NCBI RefSeq assembly: GCF_002443155.1
Contig: NZ_CP023667.1
Coordinates: forward strand, 3,906,001-3,970,000
DNA length: 64,000 bases
Direction of reading: 5' to 3'
DNA from: Alcaligenes faecalis
GTDB taxonomy: Bacteria; Pseudomonadota; Gammaproteobacteria; Burkholderiales; Burkholderiaceae_B
Shown one piece after another: positions 27,042-36,403 of the stretch. Position numbers and translations under genes: made by a program. Position 1 is the stretch's first letter, and each line of letters opens with the position of its first letter. The notes below the pieces were generated by a model that was not told the origin of the DNA, searched no databases, and saw only the letters and a program-made list of their open reading frames with translations.

Positions 27042-27788
27042 TTAAATAAAAGGTCGAATAATCAGTTGCAGGCCCAGGACCGCCAGAAACAGCAGCAAGC
27101 ATTGCTTGAAGCGGCGCGGGCTGATGCGCACGCGGATCTTTTGTCCCAGCCACATACCCAGCAAAGCCGGAACAATCACCAAGGTAGACATGCCCAGCTG
27201 GTTCAGCTTGAACACATCGTGCATGAACAGACCGCCAGCCAGCGCGATGGTGGAGATTGTGAAGGACAGCCCCAAGGCTTGTACCAGCTCGTCTTTGTCC
27301 AGATTCAGGGCTTGCAGATAAGGGACGGCTGGCATCACAAAAACGCCGGTAATACCGGTCACGACGCCGGTTACCAGGCCAATCAAGGGCGAAAGCCAGG
27401 GTTCGAAGCGGGGCGACACGGTCAGGGCGGGGGCGGTAAGCGCATAGCCTGCATACACCAGCAGCGCGATACCCAAGGCCATGCCCGATAGCTGCGGCGA
27501 GGTATTGGCCAGCAGCGTTGAGCCCCAGAGCGTGCCCAGCACAATGGTCAGCATCATGGACCAGAGTCTGCGCAGCAAAGCCAGCATGGACGGCCCGGCA
27601 AAGCATTGCCAGACATTGGTGATGAAAGAAGGCAGTACCAGCAAGGCGGCGGCCGAGGCGGGCGACATCACCAGACCCAGCAAGCTCATGGCGACCGTGG
27701 GCAGTCCCATGCCGGTAATGCCTTTGACCATGCCCGCTATCAGGAAGATGGCACTGAGTAGAAGAAGGAAAGAGAGAGATTCGTGCAT
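27042..27788 (-). CDS. TauE/SafE-family sulfite/anion exporter-type membrane protein
   Basis: 248-aa integral membrane protein with about eight hydrophobic segments in two repeats. Motif evidence: FLIAGMVKGITGMGLPTVAM at the N-terminus (the TauE/SafE GxxKGxTGxG pattern) and PLIGLVTGVVTGITGVFVMP in the second half. These proteins move sulfite, sulfoacetate or other small anions. The ATG at 27788 is preferred to an upstream ATG at 27821 that lies in the divergent promoter. It is divergent from a LysR-type regulator with a perfect dyad between them, so it is the likely target of that regulator. Confidence 0.82.
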   Translation of the reverse strand: MHESLSFLLLLSAIFLIAGMVKGITGMGLPTVAMSLLGLVMSPASAAALLVLPSFITNVWQCFAGPSMLALLRRLWSMMLTIVLGTLWGSTLLANTSPQLSGMALGIALLVYAGYALTAPALTVSPRFEPWLSPLIGLVTGVVTGITGVFVMPAVPYLQALNLDKDELVQALGLSFTISTIALAGGLFMHDVFKLNQLGMSTLVIVPALLGMWLGQKIRVRISPRRFKQCLLLFLAVLGLQLIIRPFI

Positions 27789-27842
27789 GCCTGTATTGAA
27801 GCGTGGCAGGCAGGTGCACACAATGTGGATTTAAGGCGCTAT

Positions 27843-27861
27843 CCTTCGGTTTATCCGAAGG
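27843..27861. promoter_or_regulatory. LysR-type operator dyad between tauE-like and lysR-like genes
   Basis: CCTTCGG-TTTAT-CCGAAGG is a perfect 7-bp inverted repeat containing the T-N11-A core of LysR-type binding sites. It lies 17 nt before the LysR start and about 55 nt from the divergent TauE-type start, the normal position for a site that autoregulates and activates the divergent gene. Confidence 0.65.
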
Positions 27862-27877
27862 GTTTTCAGGAGTGGTG

Positions 27878-28771
27878 ATGCGACTGGGTCTGGCCGATCT
27901 GCATTTGTTCTTGAGCATTGTGGATGCAGGCAGCATCACACAGGGAGCGGTACGTGCGAATCTGGCTCTGGCTTCGGCCAGCGAGCGTTTGCGCCGTATC
28001 GAGGACGATGCCGGCGTTGCTTTGCTGGAGCGCCTGCCACGGGGAGTCGTCACCACAGAGGCAGGCGAGGCGCTGGCCCACCATGCCCGTTTGATGCTGC
28101 GTCAGCATGATCTGCTGAAAGGCGAGTTGCAGGATTTCGCTGTTGGAGCGCGGGGGACTTTGCACCTGTATGCGAATACGGCGGCCTTAACCGACTTTCT
28201 GCCATCCCGCCTGGCACCCTGGCTGGCACAGCGACCCAATCTGCATATCGAGCTGAAAGAGCGTACCAGCGCAGATATTGTGCGTACGGTTGCCGCCGGT
28301 TTGGCCCAGGCCGGTGTGGTGTCGGATGCAGTGCAGGCACCGGGGCTGGTGCTGGAGCCGGTGGCCAAGGATCATCTGGTGCTGATTATGGCTGCGGCTC
28401 ACCCCTTGGCGGCACACAGCAAATTGAGCTTGCAGGATGTTTTGCATAAGCCCTTCGTGGGCCTGATGCCGGGTAATGCCCTGCAAGACCATCTGGACGA
28501 ACATGCTCGCGCAGCGGGCCATGCTTGGGTGCAGCGCATCCGTATGAAAACCTTCGAAGGGCTGTGCCAGATGGTGGCCCACGGTGTGGGCCTGGGGATT
28601 GTGCCGCAAGGCGTGGCCAGCCGCTACAGGCGTCGCCATGGCTTTGTGGCGCGGCCTTTGAGTGACGCCTGGGCCAAGCGCTCCTTGTGCCTGTGTTATC
28701 AGGACTGGGGCGCCCTATCCAAACCCATGCAGCGCTTGTTGCAGCATTTGGGGTCTAAGGAGACTGTCTGA
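27878..28771 (+). CDS. LysR-family transcriptional regulator
   Basis: 297-aa LysR-type regulator: N-terminal winged helix (LADLHLFLSIVDAGSITQGA; LASASERLRRIEDDAGVALL; RLPRGVVTTEAGEALAHHAR) and a periplasmic-binding-like effector domain (GTLHLYANTAALTDFLPSRL; GLGIVPQGVASRY). CAGGAG precedes the ATG at 27878. It is divergent from the TauE/SafE-type gene and should control it through the dyad at 27843. Effector unknown, possibly the exported anion. Confidence 0.88.
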   Translation: MRLGLADLHLFLSIVDAGSITQGAVRANLALASASERLRRIEDDAGVALLERLPRGVVTTEAGEALAHHARLMLRQHDLLKGELQDFAVGARGTLHLYANTAALTDFLPSRLAPWLAQRPNLHIELKERTSADIVRTVAAGLAQAGVVSDAVQAPGLVLEPVAKDHLVLIMAAAHPLAAHSKLSLQDVLHKPFVGLMPGNALQDHLDEHARAAGHAWVQRIRMKTFEGLCQMVAHGVGLGIVPQGVASRYRRRHGFVARPLSDAWAKRSLCLCYQDWGALSKPMQRLLQHLGSKETV

Positions 28772-28774
28772 GCC

Positions 28775-28795
28775 CACGTTTTTTGTGAAAACGTG
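28775..28795 (+). other. Stem-loop after the LysR gene
   Basis: CACGTTTT and AAAACGTG form a perfect 8-bp stem around TTGTG, starting 4 nt after the LysR stop. It may act as a weak terminator or 3' stabiliser; there is no T-run outside the stem. The rest of 28796-29018 shows no gene. Confidence 0.4.
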
Positions 28796-29018
28796 TTCAC
28801 GGAGCTGCATGCTTTCCAAGCCGCCAGGGGGCAGATGCCAGGCGTAAGGTTCATGCTGATTTCCGCATTTTTTGTCGGATTCAGCGATCTGTTTTTCTAT
28901 TGGTGGTGCTTTGCAACTCTGTCGTTTGATGACTGGCTCTAATGCCGGAGCTCACCTTCTTTGTTTTCGCTTAACACCCTAGTGGGTCAGGCTGACAAAT
29001 AGTGAGCGGCCGGTGACC

Positions 29019-29921
29019 TTATTCCAGCCCTTCCAGTTTGCTGGCAACAAGCGGCTCTTGCGATTCTGCTGGCTCTGCCAAGTTGATCTTCACTCCAATA
29101 TCGGCCGGTTTCGCGTAGTGCAGGCTGCTGGTCACCAAGGCATTCACGCCTGTTGCGGCGTAGGCGGCTGCATTGCCTGCATGAATCCCTCCCGCCGCCA
29201 GAATGGTGATGTTGGGATGCGCTTTGCGTAGCGCAGGTACGATTTGCGCCAAGGTTTCAGGCGGGACTTTGTCGAACTGCACCACATCTGCGCCAGCCTG
29301 GGCCGCGCTATAGGCTTCATCCAAATCTGCTGCTTCGATTACGATTTTCTTCTCGCACAAAGCGTATTTGTGGCGGGCAATTGCACGGCTTACTTCTTCC
29401 CAGCCACCCATCAGTGCGCGGTGCTGGGGGAAGATCAAGATGGTTTCACCCAAGCCCAGCCGATGCGGCATGGCACCACCGGATAGCGTGGCTTTCAAGG
29501 CCAGTTTGCGCACGCCAGGGGCATGTTTGCGGGTGGTCAGCACCGCCACCGAGGCATTCACCGTTTGCACGGCCTGCACGACTTGATGCGTCAGGGTGGC
29601 GATACCGCAGGCAAACTCCAGCAGGTTCTGGCCCACCTTCCAGGCGCGCAGCAAGGCTTTGGCGGGGCCTTGGGCCAGCAAGATGGTCTGACCGGGCATG
29701 GCCGCCACGCCGCTGGGGGTGTAGTGCTGGGTCTGGCCGCCGCAAGAGCGCACAATCTCGGCCACTTCTTCGGTGCCTGCTACGCGGATATGATCACGCA
29801 CGACGTAACGCAGCGTGGTGTGTTGGTTGTGCAGGCCCAGCATGTGGCTGGTCAGATCCAGGTAGGACGCATCCTCGCCAATCCATTGGTCGATTTGGCT
29901 TTGTTCAAAAAAAACCGTCAT
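29019..29921 (-). CDS. modD: ModD, nicotinate phosphoribosyltransferase-like protein of molybdate operons
   Basis: 300-aa homologue of quinolinate phosphoribosyltransferase (NadC fold), as found in mod operons and called ModD. Visible motifs: EDASYLDLTSHMLGL, LLAQGPAKALLRAWKVGQNL, TRKHAPGVRKLALKATLSGG, PHRLGLGETILIF, GADVVQFDKVPPETL and ITILAAGGIHAGNAAAYAAT. The exact role of ModD is not settled. The ATG at 29921 overlaps modB by 4 nt, so the two are co-translated; an in-frame ATG at 29951 is inside modB and unlikely. Confidence 0.85.
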   Translation of the reverse strand: MTVFFEQSQIDQWIGEDASYLDLTSHMLGLHNQHTTLRYVVRDHIRVAGTEEVAEIVRSCGGQTQHYTPSGVAAMPGQTILLAQGPAKALLRAWKVGQNLLEFACGIATLTHQVVQAVQTVNASVAVLTTRKHAPGVRKLALKATLSGGAMPHRLGLGETILIFPQHRALMGGWEEVSRAIARHKYALCEKKIVIEAADLDEAYSAAQAGADVVQFDKVPPETLAQIVPALRKAHPNITILAAGGIHAGNAAAYAATGVNALVTSSLHYAKPADIGVKINLAEPAESQEPLVASKLEGLE

Positions 29922-30583
29922 TTTTGATTCCCGTAGCGCCGCAGCGCCCAAAAGCAGGCTAATGCCGTCAGCCCCAGCAACCAGGACAGCGCATTGGCAC
30001 AGTCTGTGTCGCCGTCCAGGACGGCGTTGTAGATTGATAAAGACAAGGTTTCGGTACGGCCCGCAATATTGCCACCCAGCATCAGCGAGATCCCGACTTC
30101 GCCCAGCGCCCTGCCGCCCGACAGAATCAGGCCCGTGGCCAGGGCGGGCCGCAGCAAGGGCAGTTCTACCCGGAAGAAGTAGGACCAGGTGCCGTGGCCC
30201 AGCGTAGCCGCTGCTTCACGCAGCCTTGGCGACAGGCTGTTCATGCTGTTTTGCACGGGTTTGACCATCAAAGGCAGCCCGGCGATAAATGCGGCAATCA
30301 ACAAGGCCGCAGGCTGAAAGACAATATTGGGTGACCAGCCGGTGGCACTGGCCAGCCAGCCCTGTCTGCCCAAGGCAAGCAGCAGCAAATAACCGATGAC
30401 AATCGGTGGAAAAACCAGCGGCAGACTCACCAGCGAATCGAGTAATCCGTGGCCCGGAAAGCGTTTTCTGGCCAGTACCCACGCCAGTGCGACCCCCAGA
30501 ACCAATTGGGCCACCAAGGTGGCGGCCAGCACATAGACACTCAGGCCCAGCGAGCTGCTGGAGCAGCTCATCCAGACAGACAT
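29918..30583 (-). CDS. modB: Molybdate ABC transporter permease
   Basis: 221-aa inner-membrane permease with about five membrane segments and the ModB/CysT motif ALGRQGWLAS, then PLMVKPVQNSMNSLSPRLRE, AAATLGHGTWSYFFRVELPL and the EAA-like loop ending GRALGEVGISLMLGGNIAG. It overlaps modD downstream by 4 nt and touches the modA stop by one base. The operon lacks a ModC ATPase gene in this window. Confidence 0.9.
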   Translation of the reverse strand: MSVWMSCSSSSLGLSVYVLAATLVAQLVLGVALAWVLARKRFPGHGLLDSLVSLPLVFPPIVIGYLLLLALGRQGWLASATGWSPNIVFQPAALLIAAFIAGLPLMVKPVQNSMNSLSPRLREAAATLGHGTWSYFFRVELPLLRPALATGLILSGGRALGEVGISLMLGGNIAGRTETLSLSIYNAVLDGDTDCANALSWLLGLTALACFWALRRYGNQK

Positions 30584-31293
30584 TACAGGCCGTGGCGCTC
30601 AAGAATGGACTTGGCCTTGTCCGTGCCCAGGAACTGGGTCCAGGATTGCAAGGCAGGGCTTGCAGGGCGGTCCTTGAGCACGGCCAGGCTCAGATCAATC
30701 GGATCGTGACATTGGGCCGGCATGGGCAGGATGGTGCCCAGCTTGTCCTTGTGGGCCAGCGCTTCGCTGCGGTTGATGAAACCGGCGTCCACTTCGCCGT
30801 TCAGCAAGTAAGTCGATACTTGCGGCAGCATGGCGACTTCAATGGTGCGACCATCGGCCTGGATTTTTTCACGTTCCATGCAGGTAGTGGCGGCGCGGCC
30901 GTAAACCGTTTTCCTGGCATCGCCAATCGCGATGCGGGCGTAGCTGGGTTGCTGCAAATCCTGGATGGAATCAATGGTCTTGCCCATGGGCACGGCCAGC
31001 ATCAGGGCACCCTGGCTGATGTTCACGAACTGCTGGGCAATGCCCATAGGCTCCAGAAAAAAGCGGTCGCCAATAATGGCGGCAATATCTGGATTTTGCT
31101 CGCTCTGGGCGCGGACCTGCTGCATATTGCCAAAGCTGCTCTCTACCGTCAGGCCTGTTTCTTTATTGAAGGCTTCCATCAGTTCCGTGACGGGCTTGCG
31201 ATAGCCTGCGCCGGTGGCAATCAGCAGGTCGGAAGCGTGGGCCGTGGTGGTGATCGCCAGCAGGCAAGCGGCGGAAAACAGCAAAGATTTCAT
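30583..31293 (-). CDS. modA: Molybdate/tungstate substrate-binding protein
   Basis: 236-aa periplasmic binding protein: signal peptide MKSLLFSAACLLAITTTAHA, then LLIATGAGYRKPVTELMEAF, GLTVESSFGNMQQVRAQSEQ, ADVD-type hinge replaced by PDIAAIIGDRFFLEP, RIAIGDARKTVYGRAATTCM and GEVDAGFINRSEA. The sequence fits the ModA-like family, with a less usual N-terminal AASL motif (GAGYRKP here), so ligand could be molybdate, tungstate or a related oxyanion. The ModE-type operator upstream supports molybdate. First gene of modABD. Confidence 0.85.
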   Translation of the reverse strand: MKSLLFSAACLLAITTTAHASDLLIATGAGYRKPVTELMEAFNKETGLTVESSFGNMQQVRAQSEQNPDIAAIIGDRFFLEPMGIAQQFVNISQGALMLAVPMGKTIDSIQDLQQPSYARIAIGDARKTVYGRAATTCMEREKIQADGRTIEVAMLPQVSTYLLNGEVDAGFINRSEALAHKDKLGTILPMPAQCHDPIDLSLAVLKDRPASPALQSWTQFLGTDKAKSILERHGL

Positions 31294-31315
31294 GGGGTTT
31301 CCTGTCGGTCAAATA

Positions 31316-31339
31316 CGTTATGAGTTCGAGTTTATAACG
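31316..31339. promoter_or_regulatory. ModE-type operator upstream of modA
   Basis: CGTTAT and ATAACG are separated by exactly 12 nt, the same half-sites and spacing as the Escherichia coli modA operator bound by ModE. It lies 23 nt before the modA start. No modE gene is in the window, so a regulator elsewhere would bind molybdate and repress here. Confidence 0.7.
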
Positions 31340-31477
31340 AGAAGAGGCAGACAGGGATGTTCGCTACGCTCCGAAGCCGGAGCCCCGAGACTCAAACCTG
31401 CTTGAAGACTTGGAAAGGCTGCTTGTGCCGAGCGACGATTCAACTTCCTCTTTGCCGCAAATCAGGAACTAGGAGAC

Positions 31478-31517
31478 GAAAAAAATCCCCATCCTGAACC
31501 AGCAAGATGGGGATTTT
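31478..31517 (-). terminator. Rho-independent terminator of malate synthase G gene
   Basis: AAAATCCCCATC pairs with GATGGGGATTTT across a 12-nt loop. Read on the minus strand the stem is followed by more Ts (complement of the A-run at 31479-31485). It lies about 50 nt past the glcB stop. Confidence 0.85.
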
Positions 31518-31564
31518 GGGGGCACTCGCCACCCGGAGTCAGGCTCCGGGCGACATCGTGTGCT

Positions 31565-33730
31565 TTAGGCTTGAGCGGCTTTGAATGCCAGACGCCATTG
31601 GTGCAGCAAGGGCTCGGTGTAGCCGTTAGGCTGTTCCAGACCCTTCAGAACCAGATCCTGAGCGGCGCGGAAGGCAAAGGAGCCTTCAAAGTTGCCGGCC
31701 ATGTTCTGGTAGGCTGGGTCGCCCGCGTTTTGCTGATCCACCACAGCAGCCATGCGCTGCAGGGTTTCAACCACTTGTTCGTGGGTGACGATGCCGTGCA
31801 GCAGCCAGTTGGCGATGTGCTGGCTGGAGATACGCAGGGTAGCGCGGTCTTCCATCAGGCCTACGTCGTGGATGTCAGGCACTTTGGAGCAGCCCACGCC
31901 CTGGTCAATCCAGCGAACCACGTAACCCAGGATGCCCTGAGCGTTGTTGTCCAGTTCTTCCTGGATTTCCTTGGCGGACCAGCTGGTGTCAGTGGCCACA
32001 GGAATGGTCAGGATGCTGTCCAGGTAGTCGTTGGTGTCGCCTTCCAGACCCTTCTGAACGTCGACCACATTGACTTGGTGGTAGTGCAAGGCGTGCAGCG
32101 TGGCAGCGGTAGGCGATGGCACCCAGGCGGTGTTGCCACCGGCCTTTACGTGACCAATCTTTTGCTCCAGCATTTCAGCCATCAGGTCAGGCATGGCCCA
32201 CATGCCTTTACCGATCTGGGCACGACCACGCAGACCGCATTGCAGGCCGATCTGAACGTTGTTGCGCTCGTAGGCAGGTTGCCAGTCAGCTTGTTTCATG
32301 TCGGCCTTGCGCACTACGGCGCCAGCTTGCATGCAAGTGTGGATTTCGTCGCCAGTACGGTCCAGAAAGCCCGTGTTGATGAACACAACGCGCTCGGTGG
32401 CCTGGGCAATGGCTGCCTTCAGGTTCACGCTGGTGCGGCGCTCTTCGTCCATGATGCCCAGCTTGACGGTGTTGGGAGCCAGACCCAGCAGGCTTTCCAC
32501 GCGGTCAAAAATTTCGCTGGCAAAAGCCACTTCGTCAGGACCGTGCATTTTGGGTTTGACGATGTACAGCGAGCCGCTGCGCGAGTTTTTCTTCAGTTCC
32601 AGATCGCGCATGCCGATCAGGGTGGTGATCACGGCGTCCAGAATGCCTTCAGGGATTTCGCGACCTTCGCCGTCAATGATGGCAGGGTTGCTCATCAGGT
32701 GACCGACGTTACGCACGAACATCAGGGAGCGGCCAGCCAGAGTCTGGGTAGCGCCCTTCAAGTCGGTGTACTGGCGATCGTCAGCCAGGCGGCGCGTAAA
32801 GACCTTGCCGTCTTTCTTGATTTCTTCGGTCAGCGAACCGGTCACCAGACCCAGCCAGTTGCGGTATGCCAGGACCTTGTCGTCGGCGTCCACGGCAGCC
32901 ACGGAGTCTTCGCAGTCCATGATGGTGGTCAGTGCGGCTTCCAGAACGATGTCTTTCACGCCAGCCGGGTCGGTCTTGCCGATGGGGCTGTTGGGGTCGA
33001 TCTGCAGTTCAAAGTGCAGGCCGTTGTGCAGGAACACGATGGCTTCAGGCGCATCGGGCTGACCGCGGTAACCCAGCAGGGTCGAGGCGTCTTTCAGACC
33101 GGTGGTGCCGCCGTTTTCCAGGGTGACGCGCAAAGCGCCGTCAGCGATGGTGTAGGAGGTAGCCTGATCGTGGCTGCCTTGAGCCAGAGGAATGGTGTCG
33201 TTCAGGAACTGACGGCCAAAGGCGATAACCTTGGCACCGCGCACGGCGTTGTAGCCACCGCCACGCTGAGCACCGTCAGTGTCAGGGATGGCGTTGGTGC
33301 CGTACAGCGCGTCGTACAGGCTGCCCCAGCGTGCGTTTACGGCGTTCAGCGCGTAACGTGCGTTCATGATGGGCACAACCAGCTGAGGACCACCTTGTTC
33401 GGTGATTTCGGTGTCGACGTTGGCCGTGTTGACCTTGACGTTGGCAGGCGCTTCTTTCAGATAGCCGATGGAGCTCAGGAAGCTCTTGTAGGCAGGCATA
33501 TCGGTGATGGGGCCTGGGTTGGCCGTGTGCCACTTGTCCAGTTCGACTTGCAAGCGGTCGCGTTCGGCCAGCAAGGCGCGGTTTTTAGGAGCCAGATCAT
33601 GGACCAGCTTGTCGAAACCAGCCCAGAAGGCTTCGGAGGAGATACCTGTGCCGGGCAGGGCTTCTTGTTCGATGAACTGATGAAGCACCTCGGCGACTTG
33701 CAATCGCTGGCAGGAGATTCGAGTGGTCAT
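31565..33730 (-). CDS. glcB: Malate synthase G
   Basis: 721-aa enzyme (usual length about 720) that condenses glyoxylate with acetyl-CoA to malate. Signatures: [119 protein letters not shown] and [30 protein letters not shown] precedes the ATG. Monocistronic, with an AT-rich upstream region rich in small palindromes, probably its control region. It links to AceK (59417-61285) in glyoxylate metabolism. Confidence 0.95.
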   Translation of the reverse strand: MTTRISCQRLQVAEVLHQFIEQEALPGTGISSEAFWAGFDKLVHDLAPKNRALLAERDRLQVELDKWHTANPGPITDMPAYKSFLSSIGYLKEAPANVKVNTANVDTEITEQGGPQLVVPIMNARYALNAVNARWGSLYDALYGTNAIPDTDGAQRGGGYNAVRGAKVIAFGRQFLNDTIPLAQGSHDQATSYTIADGALRVTLENGGTTGLKDASTLLGYRGQPDAPEAIVFLHNGLHFELQIDPNSPIGKTDPAGVKDIVLEAALTTIMDCEDSVAAVDADDKVLAYRNWLGLVTGSLTEEIKKDGKVFTRRLADDRQYTDLKGATQTLAGRSLMFVRNVGHLMSNPAIIDGEGREIPEGILDAVITTLIGMRDLELKKNSRSGSLYIVKPKMHGPDEVAFASEIFDRVESLLGLAPNTVKLGIMDEERRTSVNLKAAIAQATERVVFINTGFLDRTGDEIHTCMQAGAVVRKADMKQADWQPAYERNNVQIGLQCGLRGRAQIGKGMWAMPDLMAEMLEQKIGHVKAGGNTAWVPSPTAATLHALHYHQVNVVDVQKGLEGDTNDYLDSILTIPVATDTSWSAKEIQEELDNNAQGILGYVVRWIDQGVGCSKVPDIHDVGLMEDRATLRISSQHIANWLLHGIVTHEQVVETLQRMAAVVDQQNAGDPAYQNMAGNFEGSFAFRAAQDLVLKGLEQPNGYTEPLLHQWRLAFKAAQA

Positions 33731-34753
33731 GTGTACCCTTGCTGATAGTTAAAAGTGATTCGGTACAGCGGCAGGCCAAACGGCCGTGCTAACTGCAATT
33801 ACCTGGTCAAGAGCACATTCAGAACTTGCTGAAATCGCGGGTGGATAGACCCACGCGGCGCCAGGACACAAATGACATCAGAGGGCGAGCAGATTGCTTG
33901 AAGCGAAAATCATTAAAATACGCTAACCCATTGTAAATTAGCCTAAATACAAGCTAATTTGCGCGATGACGAGCTATGTCTCACACGCATGCCGAGCACA
34001 CTGCCAGGTTGGATAACTTAAATTATGAAGGACTGACGCAAGCTGGATTTAATACTAAAAGTATTAAGACTACATACTTAATGTATTTACTGGTTTTGGG
34101 CAAGTCTTATATATGAGGTAGAAGACGTGCCTGACTTCCACTTGCCATCATAAGCTGCCTCACCAGGCCCTGCTTGAAATACTTGATATGCCCGCCAAGC
34201 CGCTTGTTCAGCGCCATTAGCATAAAAACAGGGCTTTGGGATGCAGGGTCGCGCAAGGGGGCTGTTGGCCGTATTGGAGAAAAGTGGAATTTGCCCAAAA
34301 CCGGGGTAAAGGCACTGATTCAAATAAGGTCCGTGAGTAAATTTCGTCTCAAAACCACAGATAGTCATGTCCACTGTGTGGACAGTGGGGCTTGTGGTTC
34401 AGTCAAAAACCAGTAACGACATTTGCGGTGGACGGAAATGCTCACCTGCTTGTCCAGGCAGTCCTGACCTGGTCTTGAACATGGCCTGCATGACTGTCAT
34501 GGCAAGGGGGGCGCACCTGCTTATTAGTTGCTGGGGGACCAGAGTCAGATTATGGCTGCATTGAATCGGGTCGAGTGGGCAAGCCGGCTGAGTTCCGTCA
34601 ACGGTATAGCGGTGATGTCATAAGGTGCAGGCAAGTTGGAAGCTGTGTGAGACAGCGCTGAATTTGTCATGGAGCCGTGTAGGAGGCCAGACAATAAACA
34701 GCTTATGATGCTTGCAGATCTGCTTGTCTTTGTTTCCCCTTGGAATACTTGTT
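33731..34753. other. AT-rich 1-kb gap between glcB and amn with small palindromes
   Basis: The stretch is clearly more AT-rich than its surroundings at 33900-34100. It holds AAATTAGC-N10-GCTAATTT (33935-33960), TTAATACT-AAA-AGTATTAA (34049-34067) and GTCCAC-TGT-GTGGAC (34369-34383). The first two probably belong to glcB or another promoter. One weak open frame lies at 34087-34368. Nothing else is recognised. Confidence 0.5.
34087..34368 (-). CDS. Hypothetical small ORF, doubtful
   Basis: A 93-codon frame from an ATG at 34368, with no recognised domain and no convincing ribosome-binding site. The predicted peptide has several Cys, Pro and aromatic residues and ends SYIRLAQNQ. It may be a remnant of a lost gene, as it lies in an AT-rich gap. 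A perfect GTCCAC-TGT-GTGGAC dyad abuts its start. No function is proposed. Confidence 0.2.
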   Translation of the reverse strand: MTICGFETKFTHGPYLNQCLYPGFGQIPLFSNTANSPLARPCIPKPCFYANGAEQAAWRAYQVFQAGPGEAAYDGKWKSGTSSTSYIRLAQNQ

Positions 34754-36256
34754 ATGTCTGATCCCAGCGGTTTTTCTCGTATCACGTCCACGCCTGAATT
34801 GGTTCCGTTCAAGGGCTATCAGGACGCAGGCCAGGCTTTGGAGCAGTTGCGCCATATCTACGATCGCAATACCGCTTTTTTGCGTGATTCCTTTGCCCAG
34901 TGTCTGGAAACTGGCTTTCCACGCGGGCAGCGTTTCAGAGCCTGCTATCCTGCGGTGCGCTTGCGTGTCGATACCTATCAGGAAGTGGATAGCCGTCTGT
35001 CTTACGGGCACGTGGTTGAACCTGGTGTGTACATGACCACCATCACCGCCCCTGGCCTGTATCACGATTACTTGCTGGAGCAGTTGGAACTGCTGCTGCG
35101 CAATCATGGTGTGCAGGTGGAAGTGGGTGAGTCTTCCGTGCCCATCCCGCTGCATTTCGCCTTGAACAACGGCGTGCAGTCTACCGTGACGACCGTACCC
35201 GAGTCGCCCGGTGACACCTTGCGCGATCACTTCGATGTGCCCGATCTGGCCTATATGGACGATGCCATTGTCAACGGCACGTGGGAGCGTGTGCATAACG
35301 AACCGTTGCCGCTGGCTCCTTTCACCGCGCCGCGTATCGACTATTCCTTGCATCGTTTGCAGCACTACAGCGCCACCCGGCCCGAGTACTTCCAGAACTT
35401 TGTGCTGTTCACCAATTACCAGTTCTATGTGGACGAGTTCTGCCAGTGGGCGCGTGAAGTGCTGCAGGCTGACGACCAGGGCTATATCGATCTGGTGGAG
35501 CCGGGCAATATCATCACCCCCGCAGGTGCGAATGCTTCAACAACAGGCTCGCCCCTGGCTCGTGCGCCACAGATGCCCTCTTACCATTTGCGCCGTGCCG
35601 ATCATTCTGGCATCACGCTGATCAATATCGGTGTGGGACCATCCAATGCCAAGACCATTACCGATCACGTGGCCGTCTTGCGCCCTGCCGCCTGGCTGAT
35701 GCTGGGCCACTGCGCCGGTTTGCGCACCACCCAGCGTTTGGGCGATTACGTGCTGGCCCATGGCTATGTACGTCAGGACCACGTGCTGGACGAGGATCTG
35801 CCCACCTGGGTGCCCATCCCTCCTCTGGCAGAAATTCAGGTCGCTTTGGAGCAGGCCGTGGCCGAGGTGGCCGGGCTGTCCGGCTGGGAGCTGAAACGCA
35901 TCATGCGTACCGGCACGGTGGCATCCATTGATAACCGTAACTGGGAGCTGCGTGACCACCACGAACCGGTGCGCCGCTTGTCCCAGTCGCGGGCGATTGC
36001 GCTGGATATGGAGTCCGCCACGATTGCCGCCAATGGTTTCCGCTTCCGTGTGCCGTATGGCACCTTGCTGTGCGTGTCGGACAAGCCCTTGCATGGCGAG
36101 CTGAAACTGCCGGGCATGGCCAGTGAGTTCTATGCACGACAGGTTGGCCAGCATCTGCACATTGGTATCCGGGCGCTGGAGTTGCTGCGCGAGATGCCCA
36201 AAGAAAGGCTGCACTCGCGCAAGCTGCGCAGCTTTCTGGAAACGGCGTTTCAATAA
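34754..36256 (+). CDS. amn: AMP nucleosidase
   Basis: 500-aa enzyme splitting AMP into adenine and ribose 5-phosphate. The N-terminal Amn-specific domain (VPFKGYQDAGQALEQLRHIY; RACYPAVRLRVDTYQEVDSR; SYGHVVEPGVYMTTITAPGL) is followed by the nucleoside-phosphorylase-like domain (ITLINIGVGPSNAKTITDHV; LMLGHCAGLRTTQRLGDYVL; ALDMESATIAANGFRFRVPY). The ATG at 34754 begins the conserved sequence; an upstream frame start adds 14 residues of unlikely sequence. It stands alone on the plus strand with its promoter in the preceding AT-rich gap. Confidence 0.93.
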   Translation: MSDPSGFSRITSTPELVPFKGYQDAGQALEQLRHIYDRNTAFLRDSFAQCLETGFPRGQRFRACYPAVRLRVDTYQEVDSRLSYGHVVEPGVYMTTITAPGLYHDYLLEQLELLLRNHGVQVEVGESSVPIPLHFALNNGVQSTVTTVPESPGDTLRDHFDVPDLAYMDDAIVNGTWERVHNEPLPLAPFTAPRIDYSLHRLQHYSATRPEYFQNFVLFTNYQFYVDEFCQWAREVLQADDQGYIDLVEPGNIITPAGANASTTGSPLARAPQMPSYHLRRADHSGITLINIGVGPSNAKTITDHVAVLRPAAWLMLGHCAGLRTTQRLGDYVLAHGYVRQDHVLDEDLPTWVPIPPLAEIQVALEQAVAEVAGLSGWELKRIMRTGTVASIDNRNWELRDHHEPVRRLSQSRAIALDMESATIAANGFRFRVPYGTLLCVSDKPLHGELKLPGMASEFYARQVGQHLHIGIRALELLREMPKERLHSRKLRSFLETAFQ

Positions 36257-36403
36257 GATATTGCAGGCCTTGTTAGTGCCTACGCGCCTGGGTGAGTGGT
36301 GGGCTCGTAGCACTGGCAAACCACCTTTGGCGGCTTAAGAAATAGGCCGTGCTACCAAGTGGAGCACAGCCTCTTGGTTTCTTTGAGGGCAGCAGGGATC
36401 CAT

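Noticed and set aside
31571..33745. A 724-codon open frame on the plus strand opposite glcB
   Set aside because: The minus-strand product is an unmistakable malate synthase G; the antisense frame is open because of codon and GC bias and shows no domain.
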